From Dendrobium chrysotoxum (lineage: Eukaryota; Streptophyta; Magnoliopsida; Asparagales; Orchidaceae): 64,000 nucleotides of DNA. The notes under the pieces were generated by a model. That model saw only the letters and a list, made by a program, of their open reading frames with translations, ran no database searches and was not told where the DNA came from. Below are positions 21,912 to 32,949 of the stretch, in pieces. Each line of letters opens with the position of its first letter. Position 1 is the first letter of the stretch. The stretch covers positions 22,562,729 through 22,626,728 of the forward strand of contig CM034309.1 in the NCBI GenBank assembly GCA_019925795.1. Direction: 5' to 3'. The position numbers were made by a program, and so were the translations under genes.

Positions 21912-22896
21912 TAGCCTTACCGTTGCTAAAACTCTTAAAAAAGGTATTCTCCTCACCCTTAATGCTACTATTTACTTCATTTGGCAAGAACGAAATAACA
22001 AAAGATTCAATTCTAAGGCTACATGTGCTACTACTTTATCAAAGAAGATTTCTAGAGTTATTTTTCTTAAGATTCAAAGATGAAAACGTGGGGATTTTTT
22101 AATAGAGAAGTTGAAACTGAGATACTGTTAAACTTTTCTATTTCGTGGGTGTGCCTTGAACCTTGGAAGTTGATGGCAGGATGTTTTACTCTATTGATGG
22201 CAATTTTTGGGATGGTTAGCTTTTTCGTCTGTTGTGCTAGATGTCATAAGGAATACTGTGATAGTTGGAAATGGTTATATCCAACTGATTATTTCTCTAT
22301 TGTTGTACCGAGAAGCCTATCTGCTATAATTTGTGATGCCTTCTACGGCCTACCGAGATGTCATCTGATGTCTTACGAGTTGCCTACGAGTTTCACATTG
22401 TTTTTGCCAGACAGACCTTTTTTGGGCCTTGGACGATGATGATGTGTGTCGTAACTCCTTTTGGATGGTCTTCGGGCAATCCAAGGGAGAATTGAACACA
22501 TATATGATGCACTTTGCATATTCTTAGTCTTGGCCAGACAGTTTTTTCTCTGTCGATTTTGTTTTTCCTTGAAAGGCACTAATAGCTATAGAAAAGAAAA
22601 ATAAGAAGCAGGGCATGAACCTTATTCTACTATTGATCTTATCCTCTGTCTCTTTCACTCCTGACCTGAAAGGCTTAGATTCAAGCTAAAAAAGAGGATT
22701 TGATAGAGTTTCAGCGGATTCAATAGCTGCTCATGAGTGCAAGAAAAATAGCTTGCTTTTTACTAAAGCTTTGAGGCCACAGTTTTTGTTGGTGGCTGTT
22801 TTGGGCTTCTTCATTGCACATCTTTCTTTTTTTATTTATATAGAATGAGCTTTGCCCTTAATTTTTCTCAAAAAAGAAAAAAAAAAAAAGAAAAAA

Positions 22897-23025
22897 TGGA
22901 AGTTTCTAGATTTAACACTTCCCTATAGTTAACATAAGTTAATAAAAGAAAAATAAATATAAATAAACAACAGTAAAGAACAGAAGAAAACCTGATAAAC
23001 ATAAATGCTCAATCCAAGCCGTCCA
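22897..23025. other. 3' flank of the GT47 gene
   Basis: On the minus strand, A/T-rich sequence follows the stop codon, with TTTATTTTTCTTTTATTAAC. This suits a plant 3' end region. It abuts the LINE poly(A) tail. Confidence 0.4.
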
Positions 23026-24435
23026 TCAAGAGGAGTCGACATCATCTTTCTCTTCATCGAACAGAAGCGGCTCGGAGTCGGGGAGGCCGACTGGTCCGCT
23101 CCGCAACTTGATGCGGCGGAGCACGCCGTCTATGGCGAGATCAAAGGCATCCTTCCTGGCGCGGAGACCAGCCGAGCTTCCATGTCGGCGGTACATTACA
23201 CCGGGCGCAAGCTCCAATACTCGCCGCCGCATTCGCCGTACTTTCTCATCGTTAATCGCCTGGAGGACGTCGGTGACGTGGACGCCGCCGTACACAACAT
23301 CCTCCTTGGGAATAAATAACGAGAACGTCTCATACTTGTCCGGCGGGAGATGCCATCCGTACTGCAGCCTCGCCGAGAGCTCCTCGAAGAAGACCGGGAT
23401 GCAGCCGGCGAGAATGGCGTCGAAGGTGGAGCGTCGCGCTGGCGTATCGCCGGGTGGCTGAAGGCAGAACCGCGAGCGGAGCATTGGCAACATGTAGCGA
23501 ATCGGGTCGTGTGAGCAGGCGCCATCGGAGCAATCGACGACCTCACAGAGATCGGTGCGGTTCTCGCATTCGGTGCGGATGCTGCCGCGGATGTTGGGTC
23601 CCCCTCCGCCGCCGCCACCGGCGAAGAGCATGAGCTTGGGGCGGCGGGAGCGGCGAGCGCGGTCAAGCCAGGACTCTAGTCGATCGAGACTGGCCGGATG
23701 AAAGGAGGTTGGATGGGGGATGGCGTGCTCCTGCCATGGGTCCGGGCGTGATTCAAATGTGAGGGCAGTGAGGTTGAGAGAGGCCGGGAGGTGGAGGATG
23801 GAGGTGCCCCAGGAAGGAGGGTAGATGTCTGGGTCCTGGGAGAAATCCCAGGCTGGGCGCGCCATCACAAGGAAATGGTCGTGGCCTGATCGGCGAGCCC
23901 AGATCTGGGGATTATCTTCATCGACAAGAAAGCGCTGCAGGTTCAGGCCGTGCTGGGCCGAATCGTTGTAGAAATCTGGGGAGTAAAGGTATTTAAGGGC
24001 GTCAAAGGATGCGTAATAAGGGAGGAAGACGGCGTCTGCGCGGGCGGGGTCGGCGGTGAGACATGGGTATTCGAGGAGGCGGTGGTGGAAGAAGGGTTCC
24101 AGATAGTGGGAGTCGGTGCGGTACCAAGAAAGAGAACGGTTGTGGGTACGGGGGCCGAGACCGTGGTTGGCGAGGAAGGGGCAGAAGTCGTCAGTGAATA
24201 TAGGAAATGAATTGCACCCTTGGAGGAGCTCCGTGTTGAACCGCGCCGGCAGTTCCCGGATGTGGATCCACCGTCCCTCACACTCCCCAACAGCCTTCTT
24301 CTCGTTTCCATTTCCTAGCTCAGTGTTTTTGGGAATGGATCGGGCAATTGCAGGCGACGCTAGCAAAATTATAAGAAAAAACCAAGTAAGGAGAGTGAAG
24401 GCGGCGATGAAGGATGAAGAAGGCCGGTCTTCCAT
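23026..24435 (-). CDS. GT47 exostosin-family glycosyltransferase (MUR3/XLT2-like xyloglucan glycosyltransferase)
   Basis: A single-exon gene of 469 residues. The start is the ATG at 24433-24435; an upstream frame extension begins with TTG and is not used in plants. Residues 9-31 form one membrane helix near the N-terminus, the type II anchor expected for a Golgi enzyme. The exostosin/GT47 domain spans about 53-445. Family blocks are W55-x-HIRELPARFN, Y105-RTDSHYLEPFFHHR, Y204-PPSWG, the FAG start near 271, and FCLQPPGDTPARRSTFDAI at 323-341 followed by LAGCIPVFF, the likely donor-sugar binding region. Plant GT47 group A members add Gal or GalA to xyloglucan side chains in the Golgi; the exact sugar cannot be told from sequence. 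Unusual points are a run of seven glycines (273-279) where relatives have a short loop, and an acidic C-terminal tail. The frame is intact and GC-rich against AT-rich surroundings. Confidence 0.92.
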   Translation of the reverse strand: MEDRPSSSFIAAFTLLTWFFLIILLASPAIARSIPKNTELGNGNEKKAVGECEGRWIHIRELPARFNTELLQGCNSFPIFTDDFCPFLANHGLGPRTHNRSLSWYRTDSHYLEPFFHHRLLEYPCLTADPARADAVFLPYYASFDALKYLYSPDFYNDSAQHGLNLQRFLVDEDNPQIWARRSGHDHFLVMARPAWDFSQDPDIYPPSWGTSILHLPASLNLTALTFESRPDPWQEHAIPHPTSFHPASLDRLESWLDRARRSRRPKLMLFAGGGGGGGPNIRGSIRTECENRTDLCEVVDCSDGACSHDPIRYMLPMLRSRFCLQPPGDTPARRSTFDAILAGCIPVFFEELSARLQYGWHLPPDKYETFSLFIPKEDVVYGGVHVTDVLQAINDEKVRRMRRRVLELAPGVMYRRHGSSAGLRARKDAFDLAIDGVLRRIKLRSGPVGLPDSEPLLFDEEKDDVDSS

Positions 24436-24957
24436 GACTGGAAGAGGAAGAGACAAAAGGAAAAACAAGGGTGGTATCGTCGTTCTATAGCTCTCATATC
24501 TTCAGTAGGGGATCCATTAATGCCGCCCCGTAGAGAGATGAAAGGGATTTGTTTCTAAAACTGTTCAGAAAAACCATAGGATGAGATCGATGAAGAAATT
24601 TCCCAATTTTTTGATATTTTGGGTCCGGAGCTTGGCCTGGGCGAGATTCGTGCGACGTGCGTTGGATGCCGCTACTCGACTCGCGCACTGGCTCGTAACC
24701 GCGTTCCCTGCCGCAGAGATGGTGATTAATGGTCGATTTCGCCTCAGCAAGAAACCGCCTCATCATCAATAAACACCGTTTCTCTCACCCGCGCTGTGGA
24801 AGTTTGCGGTTCTAACAAAACAAGAGTAGAAGGATCGGGTAAGCAAATCGTCATCACTATTCAATGTAGATAAATTTAATTTATGGTTTTTATAATATAA
24901 TAAATAATCATTTATTTTTAGATTTTACTCATCTTAAAATAAATAATTATTCAATAT
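24436..24957 (-). promoter_or_regulatory. Upstream region of the GT47 gene
   Basis: The minus strand just upstream of the ATG is pyrimidine-rich (TTTTTCCTTTTGTCTCTTCC), as in plant leaders. ORFs on both strands at 24494-24772 overlap each other and show no domain. No TATA box was found with confidence. Confidence 0.35.
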
Positions 24958-24968
24958 TATATTAATCT

Positions 24969-25080
24969 ACACAATTCTCTTTGATTTGTTGGTTGAGAAT
25001 TTAGCTGTCAATTAAGAGGTTCTGAGTTTGAGTTTCACGTATGTGTATTTGGGCACTGCCCCTTAATTTAAAAAAAAATA
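24969..25080 (+). mobile_element. tRNA-derived SINE (family 1) with perfect 11-bp target duplication
   Basis: Flanked by TATATTAATCT at 24958-24968 and 25081-25091. Internal order: GATTTGTTGGTTGAGAATTT (box A region), GAGTTTGAGTTTC (decayed box B) and an A-rich tail at 25070-25080. This copy sets the true ends of the family: 5' end ACACA, 3' end poly(A). Confidence 0.85.
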
Positions 25081-25091
25081 TATATTAATCT

Positions 25092-25719
25092 TAAAATAAA
25101 TTTAAAACTCATTTATATTAAATTTATGTTATACTATCTGCAAAACTTGTTTACTATTTTAGGACTTCATTAGAAACTTATTTTAAAATAGCTTTTTATA
25201 TTGGCCATCGTGGTACTCTATTCAAATTAATGATCCCTTCGTACACTTTTATTCTAGAAATCTTCTTCCATGCATGAATCTTAACCATCGATTTGATGGA
25301 ATTTAGGCCCCATCCATCTAGAAATCTATTTCCATGCTCATCGCGATAGCCTCCAAACTTAATTTTTTGGGGTAAAATGAGGTGTTAGCCAATTCCCATT
25401 GCTAAAAGAATAGTTACAAAAGGATAAACACCCAAGTATACATCTCAAGAAGATTTTGAATGTAAAAATAGGAGCTGCATAAAAAAACTTGCATTGCTCA
25501 AAATATCTAAAAAAACAACAAAAAATGACAGTTTAGGAAAAATGTGCAAAATAAGCAAAATAATTCAGAATGTCCAACATGTTACCCATATATATATATA
25601 TAGAATCATGCACATATAGAATTTGCACCCCCAATTGCCAAAATAATCATCTAGGGAGTACAACTAAGAAAGACCAACTGATAAGGTGCAAATGAGATTT
25701 ATTATTGTCCATAAAAACT
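25092..25719. other. AT-rich intergenic
   Basis: A short (AT)n occurs at about 25591-25604. Nothing else is recognised. Confidence 0.4.
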
Positions 25720-26294
25720 CAAGCAGTCAACGTTGTGAAAATTAGATCGGATATTGAACCAGAAGAAGGAAGGTTTATGATTCAATGGTTCAATCGAGGT
25801 CGAACCAGGATTAAACCGAATGATATAATAAATAATAATTTTATTTAAATATAACATAATTTATATAAAAATGATGCAATCATATAAAATGTGACTAAAA
25901 ATTAAACAAAATAAATAACCGTAAGGCATAAAACATGAATGAATATATTTTTTTAAATTAAAGACATGAAGTATTGAGTAACTGTCCTGTTTATTGTATG
26001 TTTACATTTAATTTTTTCACGAAATCTTCAATTCTTTTTCTTTAGCAGGTGAACTTGTTAAAAATGAAATGAACAAAATAAAATGATATCAATTAAATGA
26101 TATGTAATACAAGTAACATAAAGTGGAGTATAAAAAGTAAATTGCATGTATACTATAAAATATTTTAAGACAATGAAATCACAAATCCATGATATAAAGA
26201 TAAAAAAATAATAGTTCTCAGTTAATTGTTCACATCAGTTTACACATAAAAAATTCAAACGGTTCTAGTGAATCTAATAATTATCACTTTAATT

Positions 26295-27155
26295 TAGGGC
26301 TGCAAATGAACCGAGCCGACCCGAGTATGTGAGTCTTCATGTTTGAGTTCATTTTTTATCAACTTATTTAAGTTTGGTTCGTGTTTGATTCGAGCTTTAT
26401 TATTTGTGTTCATGTTTGGTTCATTTAAATTAATGAGTGTTCATGTTTGGTTCATGTTCGATTCGTTTAGTGCTTATCGAGCTTTAAACAAACAAGCCTT
26501 AATGAGCTATAAACGAGCTCTACTTCTAGATGTTCATTAACTTAACAAACGAGCTTTATTAAGCATCCTAACAAACAATTATATTGAGTAAGTTCGTGAA
26601 CATATTTAGCAAATTTTTTTAAACTATCAAAGAAGCATATTCATGAACATATCTAACAAGTATTACTGAGCTATCAAATAAGCAAGTTCATGAACATATA
26701 TAACTAGTTTTTTTTAGCTACCAAATGAGCTCGTTCACAAATAAGCGATTTATGATTCATCTTATATTTGATTAGCATATATTATAATATTTAATTACTT
26801 TACATTTTATTATTTAACAATAATTATATAGTTATAATAAATATAAAATATTTATATTACATATATTATCAATTTTATAATAAAATATTAATTGAATTTT
26901 TATCGAGCTTATTCACGAGTTTTGAATCGAACACGAATCAAGCTTAATGTCGAGCTTATTCACGAGCTTCAAATGATGTTGTTCATGAATATAAATGAGC
27001 TGAACACATTAGTGTTCAAGCTTGTTTATTTAAGGATCGAGAATTTAAAATATTGTTGAAGTTTGTTTGTTTAGTTAATTAAACGATCACAAACAAGCTT
27101 TAATTGAACCGAGCAACGAGTAGTTCATCGAACATTTGGTTTGCTTGTAGCCCTA
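26295..27155. mobile_element. Non-autonomous hAT element nested in the larger hAT
   Basis: Starts TAGGGCTGCAAATGAACC and ends GGTTTGCTTGTAGCCCTA. The flanks CTTTAATT (26287-26294) and CTTAAATT (27156-27163) match at 7 of 8 positions, a hAT-type duplication. The inside has many GAGCTT and GTTCATGAA words in both orientations, so the single strand can fold back extensively. No transposase is encoded. Confidence 0.85.
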
Positions 27156-27364
27156 CTTAAATTTGTATGATCAAATGATGGATCCCCAAATTCCCCTTCA
27201 CAGAAGTCTTCCACCCGAAATGCTTCAACATCCTCATATGCGAGTATGTTATCTCCATCACCTATATTAGCTTAGTCATCTTCATCTGCAAACTAGGAAT
27301 ATAAAATAATAAGTCTTTGTTTTAGATTACACCCAAATGATATAATTAAATCTACCATCTTCAT

Positions 27365-27923
27365 CTACAAACCACGAATGCGGCTATCATAAAACCACAT
27401 AGCTAGTGCCAAATCAGCACGATGTATGACATCCTTAGATGCCATTATACGTTTCAAGAATGATCGTGATCCTGGCTTTGTTCTAGGTGTGAAAAATATC
27501 TCTATTTCATCAATCTTTTTTTTAATCAATCCCTTGATACTGAGCATCTAAACTTTGTGATTTAGGAAGCGAAGATGAATCTCTTTCTTCCTCTACATAG
27601 TCATTATCAAACACAATCATATTTTGCTCCAAGTCTTCTTGTGTTTGTTGTTTTCTTTTTTAAATTTCTTTTAAATTCTCTTGTATCTGATGAAGGATAT
27701 CATATGGGACTTTCTTACATGAAGCAAAATTACCTTTAGTACCTGCTAGGTGTTTCTTCATCCTATTAATGCCACCACCCTTGTATGTAATTCCATTATG
27801 AAGATAGTTAAATTGTTTCCTTCCATCAACACCTTTACACTCAGTAAAGTGATTCCAAGCAATATCTACCTTCTCCCGCATGCTATGAGCTAAAGATACA
27901 AACTGATTGTTTGATTGATCCAT
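27365..27923 (-). pseudogene. hAT transposase remnant (BED zinc finger and downstream segment)
   Basis: The frame from 27923 to 27660 encodes an N-terminal BED-type finger region: DIAWNHFTECKGVDGRK, then GGGINRMKKHLAG. The two zinc-binding cysteines expected before GGGI are missing (the segment reads QFNYLHNGITY), while the His of KKHLAG remains. A second frame (27547-27365) has MASKDVIHRADLALAMWFY, the start of the DUF659-like transposase region. Stops and a shift separate the two pieces. It lies inside the 3.9-kb hAT element and is most likely its original transposase. Confidence 0.75.
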
Positions 27924-29616
27924 TCTAAATATCGAATTAAAATAAATTAATCTAAAAAAAAAGCTGCAAAGATGAGGAACATAAAAGTAGAGCGGACAAG
28001 TTAACTAAGAAATATATTTTTGCTAATAGCCATACATGAGTATATACTACCTTTGTCTGTTTTATACATACTTAATTTATCTATTAATAATTTTCTAAAA
28101 CTCTCTATGCCAGCCAAATGATCTTCATCTAACTTCAAATGATCTTCCAAAACATGTGATGACAAACTGCATGCTGTGACTTGTGAGGTACCTCACCATT
28201 TTAAGTTTCAATAACTTAAGATAGTGCCATAATCTCAATTTAACAAGTTCAAAAATGAAACTAAATCTTCAGCTTCATATGCATTGTAATAAACCCATAA
28301 CATTCATTGAACATCAAACAGTAGTATTTAGCCATGTAGCTTATTGTCACAAATTAAAAGTCATTGGTAGCTATACACTGCTCTATTAGATGGAAAAGAT
28401 CCCTAGATTACTACTATGCACTGTCGAAACTGGAATCAACTTGCAACACTAAAACAGGACAAATTATATCTACTTAAGGTTGTATCTCTATAGAACAAAT
28501 TTAATTTCAAGAATTCACTGGTGCAGTACATTTTTTTACCAAAGGCTTCATCTTTTTGCCATTAAAAGATGCATGGGCAAGACTTTTCACCAGGAATTAC
28601 GTTGTGCTAGTAGTGACATTAAAAGAGATTGTGAAATTAAGATATATACACACGTGAAAGTATGATGGATAATAATGCAAGGACAAAGCACTAACATTAA
28701 CCCATCCACAAGAGCAATCTCACCACCTTCTTAAATTCAGAAAAACCTAATAATCTATACTATAGATTTGGCTCTCTTGAAAAATTTCTTGTATTCAAGT
28801 ACTGTCCAGTCATGCGTTATTATGAATATGACATTTCATAAAAGGTGAACAAATAGAAGATGTAAGCATCAGAAAAATTGATGAAAGTTTGGAGCATAAT
28901 CAACTTTAGCAATTGTATCTCCATGACTGAGGATTAGGCTCTCAAATCCTTCTTTGAAATTAATTCAGCTTTAGAAGCTGAAATAGGCATCCAAAGTAAA
29001 ATCAGACCCACTCAGACACAAGTTAAGAAACAAGAGAGATGATCCAAGCTACGTTTTTTTAACTGCAATGAGAGAACGAGAGCCGAAAAAATAATTCGAC
29101 CAATACACTCTACACGAACCGAGAACGAGATGATTGCCATCAAGAATCAATAGAAATAAAGCAATAAAAATAAGTTCGGAGAAGATATGAGAAATCTTAC
29201 AAAACAATAGGAGTAGTTTGCCGGGAATGAGGGAGACGATCGTGCAATTCGTGCTTTTGAGGGAAGCTATACAAACACGATAACGACAGAGGTTTTGCGT
29301 TCGTTCCTACGAGGTTGTGGCTTTGGAAGGAAACTATCAAACTACGGTTTACGGGCTTAGGCTTCACGGTTCATTGGATTAATCAAAATTTTCGACCCTT
29401 AGATTAGCGATCGACAGTACAGATTCTTCAGCATTTCGAACCAGACAGTTGGCTTAAACCTGACTGATTCACTAGTTACAGGCTGAGCTGGCGGTTCATC
29501 ATGTTTTTTACTGGTTCGACTCTAAAACGGTTTTGTTGCTCTACCAGACTGGTTTCCTGGCCGGTTTACTATTGAACCGGCCAGTCCGATCCAGTTTTAA
29601 AAACCTTGCAAGCAGT

Positions 29617-29954
29617 AGTCATTTCACTTGATAATCTCACAGATCTCATGATATTTCGGCCAATTATGAATTTTATGATTGATGCCAACTTAATTTAATG
29701 AGAAATTGGTACGTGACAACCAATTGTGCTCAAATTTTCTATTATTTCTTTCAAGCAAAGTATAGTAAGTTGAGCAGCAAATTGAAAGGTAAAAGGACCT
29801 TTATTCGACAAGCCTAGTAGATGCTAGATCTTAGATAAGGCCAAACAGTTGCAAAATATTTGGCCTTAACAGAAAGGTGAGGCAAAAGGTGTGATTTTGG
29901 TTATTATATTGAATGTGAAATCACTCTAAAAGAACAGATGGTTAGCAGATTCAA
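29617..29954. other. Spacer between the hAT element and the truncated gypsy element
   Basis: No coding or repeat signal recognised. Confidence 0.4.
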
Positions 29955-30845
29955 GTATGTCTCCAAACTTTGGTTTACTACCTCCATTTGCTCGTCCGTT
30001 TGCGGATGGTAGACGGTGCTTCTCTTGAGAATAGTTCCCTGCAACCTGAACAGCTCCCTCTAAAACTGGCCGAGGAACACATTGTCTCAGTTAGACACTA
30101 TCGACTCTGGAATCCCATGCAGTCTAACCACCTCTCTGATAAATGCTACTACCGCTGACACTGCGGTGTATGGATGTCGTAAGGGAATGAAATGTTCATA
30201 TTTACTAAGTCTATCAACCACCACCATGATGATTGTGAACCCCTCTGATCTTGGTAGGCCATCTATGAAATCCACGAACACTTCCTCCCATACCCTATTT
30301 GGAAGTGCCAAGGGCTGTATGAGTCCTCCCGAAGCCATAGCCATGTACTTATTTCTCTGGCGTACTTCACACTTCGCCACCATCTCCTCAACATCTTTAT
30401 GCATTCATTTCCAGTATAGCTCAGCCGCCAGCCTCCTATATGTCTTCTGTACTCCTGAATGCCCTCCAACTGCACTGCCATGGAACTCCTGTAACAAGTG
30501 GAAAATATGAATGGAAGTTCGTGGCATCACAAACCTCCCTTGATGCAAAAACCTTTCCCCCTCAAGATAGTACCCTGGATGGCTACATGCATCTTTTATC
30601 AAGTCCTCCCTCATCTTCCTCAACTCCTCATTTTGCATACATTCTTCTTTGATGGCCCCCCAGTCTACCATCAGTGGTACTGAAACTGCCAACTCCTGAA
30701 GCTCCCAAACACATCTTGATAAGGCATCGATTGCTTTATTTTCCAAACCAGGCCTGTACTGGATCTCAAAATTATAACCCAGCAGTTTGGACAACCACCT
30801 TTGATGCTCCTCGGTCACCATCCTTTGCTCTAAGAAGTATTTCAA
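29955..30845 (-). pseudogene. gypsy RNase H end and integrase remnant
   Basis: 30845-30405 holds the end of RNase H (KYFLEQRMVTEEHQRWLSKL, then ENKAIDALSR) and the H2C2 integrase zinc region (FHGSAVGGHSGVQKTYRR). A stop at its end is followed by 30404-30087 with the catalytic core: EVFVDFIDGLPRSEG contains the first Asp of D,D-35-E, and VDRLSKYEHFIPL follows. After a further stop, DNVFLGQF at about 30065 contains the second Asp region. The Glu region lies in TDEQMEVVN near 29980. Broken by at least three stops. Confidence 0.85.
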
Positions 30846-31004
30846 GCTCCTCTGATCTGTTCTGATAATGAAATATCGACCCAGTAGGTAAGGGCTTCAC
30901 TTCTGAATAGCCAATACAATAGCCATTAGTTCTATCTCATAAACTGACTTCAGTCTAGCTCTGGTTGACAACACTTGACTGAAGTATGCTATAGGCCTGT
31001 GACT

Positions 31005-31954
31005 CTACAGGAGTGCGGCTCCCAACTCATATCCGGACGCATCAGTCTCCACTACAAAGATCTGGCTGAAATCTCGGAGAGCTAAAACTGGGACTGTAGT
31101 CATGGCTTTCTTCAATTTCTCAAAAGCCCGGGTCGCTGCCTCTCCCCACAAGAAGCTGTCCTTCTTCAGTTGCTCGGTCAAGGGCCAAGCTATGGTACTG
31201 TACCCCCTCACAAATCTTTGGTAGTAACCCATCAGTCCTAGGAAACCCCTAAACTCCCTTGGGTTCCTAGGTAGAGGCCATTTTTGCATTGCCTCAATTT
31301 TTATTTGATCAGCCGCCACTCCTTGGGAAACTACATGTCCCAAGTACTCCACTCTAACCTGTGCGAAGCTGCACTTCTTTAAGTTGGCACTTAGTTGATG
31401 TCCCTGTAGAACTCCTAAAACTACCTTCAAATGCTCCGGATGCTCTTCACTCTTGCTGTACATCAGTATATCATAAAAAAATACCAGGACAAACTTCCTA
31501 AGATATGGCCGGAACATAGTGTTCATCAAAGACTGGAAAGTAGCAGAGGCGTTAGTAAGCCCAAACGGCATTACCAAAAATTCGTAATGCCCATCATGTG
31601 TCCTAAAAGCTGTCTTCGAAATATCTTCCTTTCTCATCTTGATTTGATGGTACCCTAATTTCAAATTCAGCTTGAAAATGCCACTGCTCCATATAGTTCA
31701 TCTAGTAGCTCATCAATCATCGAGATAGGGAACTTGTCCAGGACTGTCTCCTTATTCAAGGCTCTGTAGTCCACACAAAATCTCCCGCTCCCATTCTTCT
31801 TCTTGACCAGTAGAATTGAACTAGAGAAAGGACTAACACTTGGTTGGATGATCCCATCCTCCAACATATCACGGATCAGCTTCTCAATTTCATCCTTCTG
31901 AATTTGGGGATAACGGTACGGACGAACACTGATCGGTGACACCCCTTCCTTCAA
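31005..31954 (-). pseudogene. gypsy reverse transcriptase remnant, catalytic Asp lost
   Basis: 31954-31667 covers the fingers (VRPYRYPQIQKDEIEKLI, ILLVKKKNGSGRFCVDYR). A frame change at about 31665 leads to 31664-31005 with the palm (MPFGLTNASATFQSLMN) and the catalytic block VFFYDILMYSKS near 31475. Active enzymes have F-D-D or V-D-D; here the first Asp is Tyr. The thumb/connection (GFLGLMGYYQRFV) and RNase H start (FVVETDASGYELGAALL) follow to a stop at 31005. Confidence 0.9.
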
Positions 31955-32268
31955 AGTAATGGAATGCTCCAGCTCCCTTTGTGGAGGTAGGCCCTAGGGT
32001 GGTTGAAAAGTCTCACGGAATTACTGTATGAGTGGTTGTACTGAAAATTCTCACGTGGTTGGATGATCCTAGTCTCCAACATATCACGGATCAGCTTCTC
32101 AATTTCATCCTTCTGAATTTGGGAATAACGGTACGGACGAACATTGATTGTTGATCGGTGACACCCCTTCCTTCAAAGTAATGGCATGCTCCAGCTCCCT
32201 TTGTGGAGGTAGGCCCTAGGGTGGTTGAAAAATCTCACATAATTGCTGTATGAGTGGCTGTACTGAAG
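31841..32268 (-). repeat. Tandem duplication of about 210 bp in the gypsy pol region
   Basis: 31841-32044 and 32056-32268 are near-identical direct copies, both running from TGGTTGGATGATCC to TGTACTGAA. The unit encodes the start of RT (the PYRYPQIQKDEIEKL segment). The outer copy is dead coding sequence and has its own small indels, such as an extra TTGATTG. This is a segmental duplication after insertion. Confidence 0.88.
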
Positions 32269-32409
32269 ATAGAATGTCTCCCTCCTCCTCAAATCTGACC
32301 TCTTCCAAGCAATGCAACTCCATCAAAAATCCTCCTCACGCCTCCTCTATGGTCCTAATCATAGAGTTGAGGGACACTCCAGTCTTGGATAGCACGGCAT
32401 CACCCTGAA

Positions 32410-32949
32410 TCACCATCCTCTTCCCCCTACCACCAGCTCCATCCTCAGTGCTCCCCAATTCACCTTGGTATCTCCCAAGGTCTGTAGCCACTTCATCCTT
32501 AGGATGACATCGGTGCTCCCCAACTCCAAAGGAAGAAAATTATCCCTCACCTGTATCCCCTGAATGGTCAACACCAATCCCCTACAAACTCCTCTACCCA
32601 TCTCCACCTTGCCCGTGTCCATCATCACCCCATAGCCACCTGTATCTACTAATTTCACCCCCAACAGATCAACAATCTGAGTGGAGATGAAATTGTGGGT
32701 TGTCTCACTGTCTATCAGCACCACCACCTCTTTATCACCTATCTTTCCCTTCACTTTCATGGTGTGATTCAGGGTGAATCCCACCACTGAGTTTAGGGAG
32801 ACTTCCGCCACATCCAAATGCAACTTCTCCCCTTCTTCCACCACTATCCCACTCTTACCTCCTTTTTCAGCTTCCTCATCATCACAGGCGGTGAGAACCT
32901 GAAGAGTTAGGTCCTTACACCTATGCCCCCGGCATGTACTTATCATCAC
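32410..32949 (-). pseudogene. gypsy aspartic protease remnant
   Basis: Retropepsin-like frame with VVVLIDSETTHNFIS at about 32706-32750, where the conserved triplet D-S/T-G reads D-S-E. The downstream DVILRMKWLQTLG block (normally ILG/GMDWL) also matches the family. The N-terminal HRCKDLTLQVL segment is the end of the gag zinc knuckle, now in a different frame from gag. Confidence 0.85.

Larger units (their letters stand above)
20250..22896 (+). mobile_element. 5'-truncated L1-type LINE with poly(A) tail
   Basis: The sequence begins inside reverse transcriptase (FCAKLDIKK, about 20308) and continues through thumb, zf-RVT (LCLRGFETASQLLFECDY, about 21770-21830) and a T-rich 3' UTR to an A-rich tail (22869-22896). 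Starting within RT and ending in a poly(A) tail is the normal outcome of target-primed reverse transcription with 5' truncation. ORFs 20364-20912, 20881-21228, 21192-21647 and 21669-21911 are pieces of one original frame broken by shifts and stops. No clear target duplication is seen. Confidence 0.85.
25728..29608 (-). mobile_element. hAT DNA transposon, 3.9 kb, perfect 8-bp target duplication
   Basis: The flanks are CAAGCAGT at 25720-25727 and 29609-29616, identical, as expected for hAT. Terminal inverted repeats are CAACGTTGTGAAAATTAGATCGG on the left and, read inward from the right, CAAGGTTTTTAAAACTGGATCGG. Subterminal regions are rich in GAACCGG/CCGGTT words. Inside lie a BED-finger segment and a transposase segment on the minus strand (27365-27923) and a nested 861-bp element (26295-27155). 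The coding part is decayed, so the element is now non-autonomous. The element at 59135-60144 has related ends. Confidence 0.88.

Noticed and set aside
24494..24772. Small genes upstream of the GT47 gene
   Set aside because: Opposite-strand overlapping frames with no motif, in the promoter/leader region.
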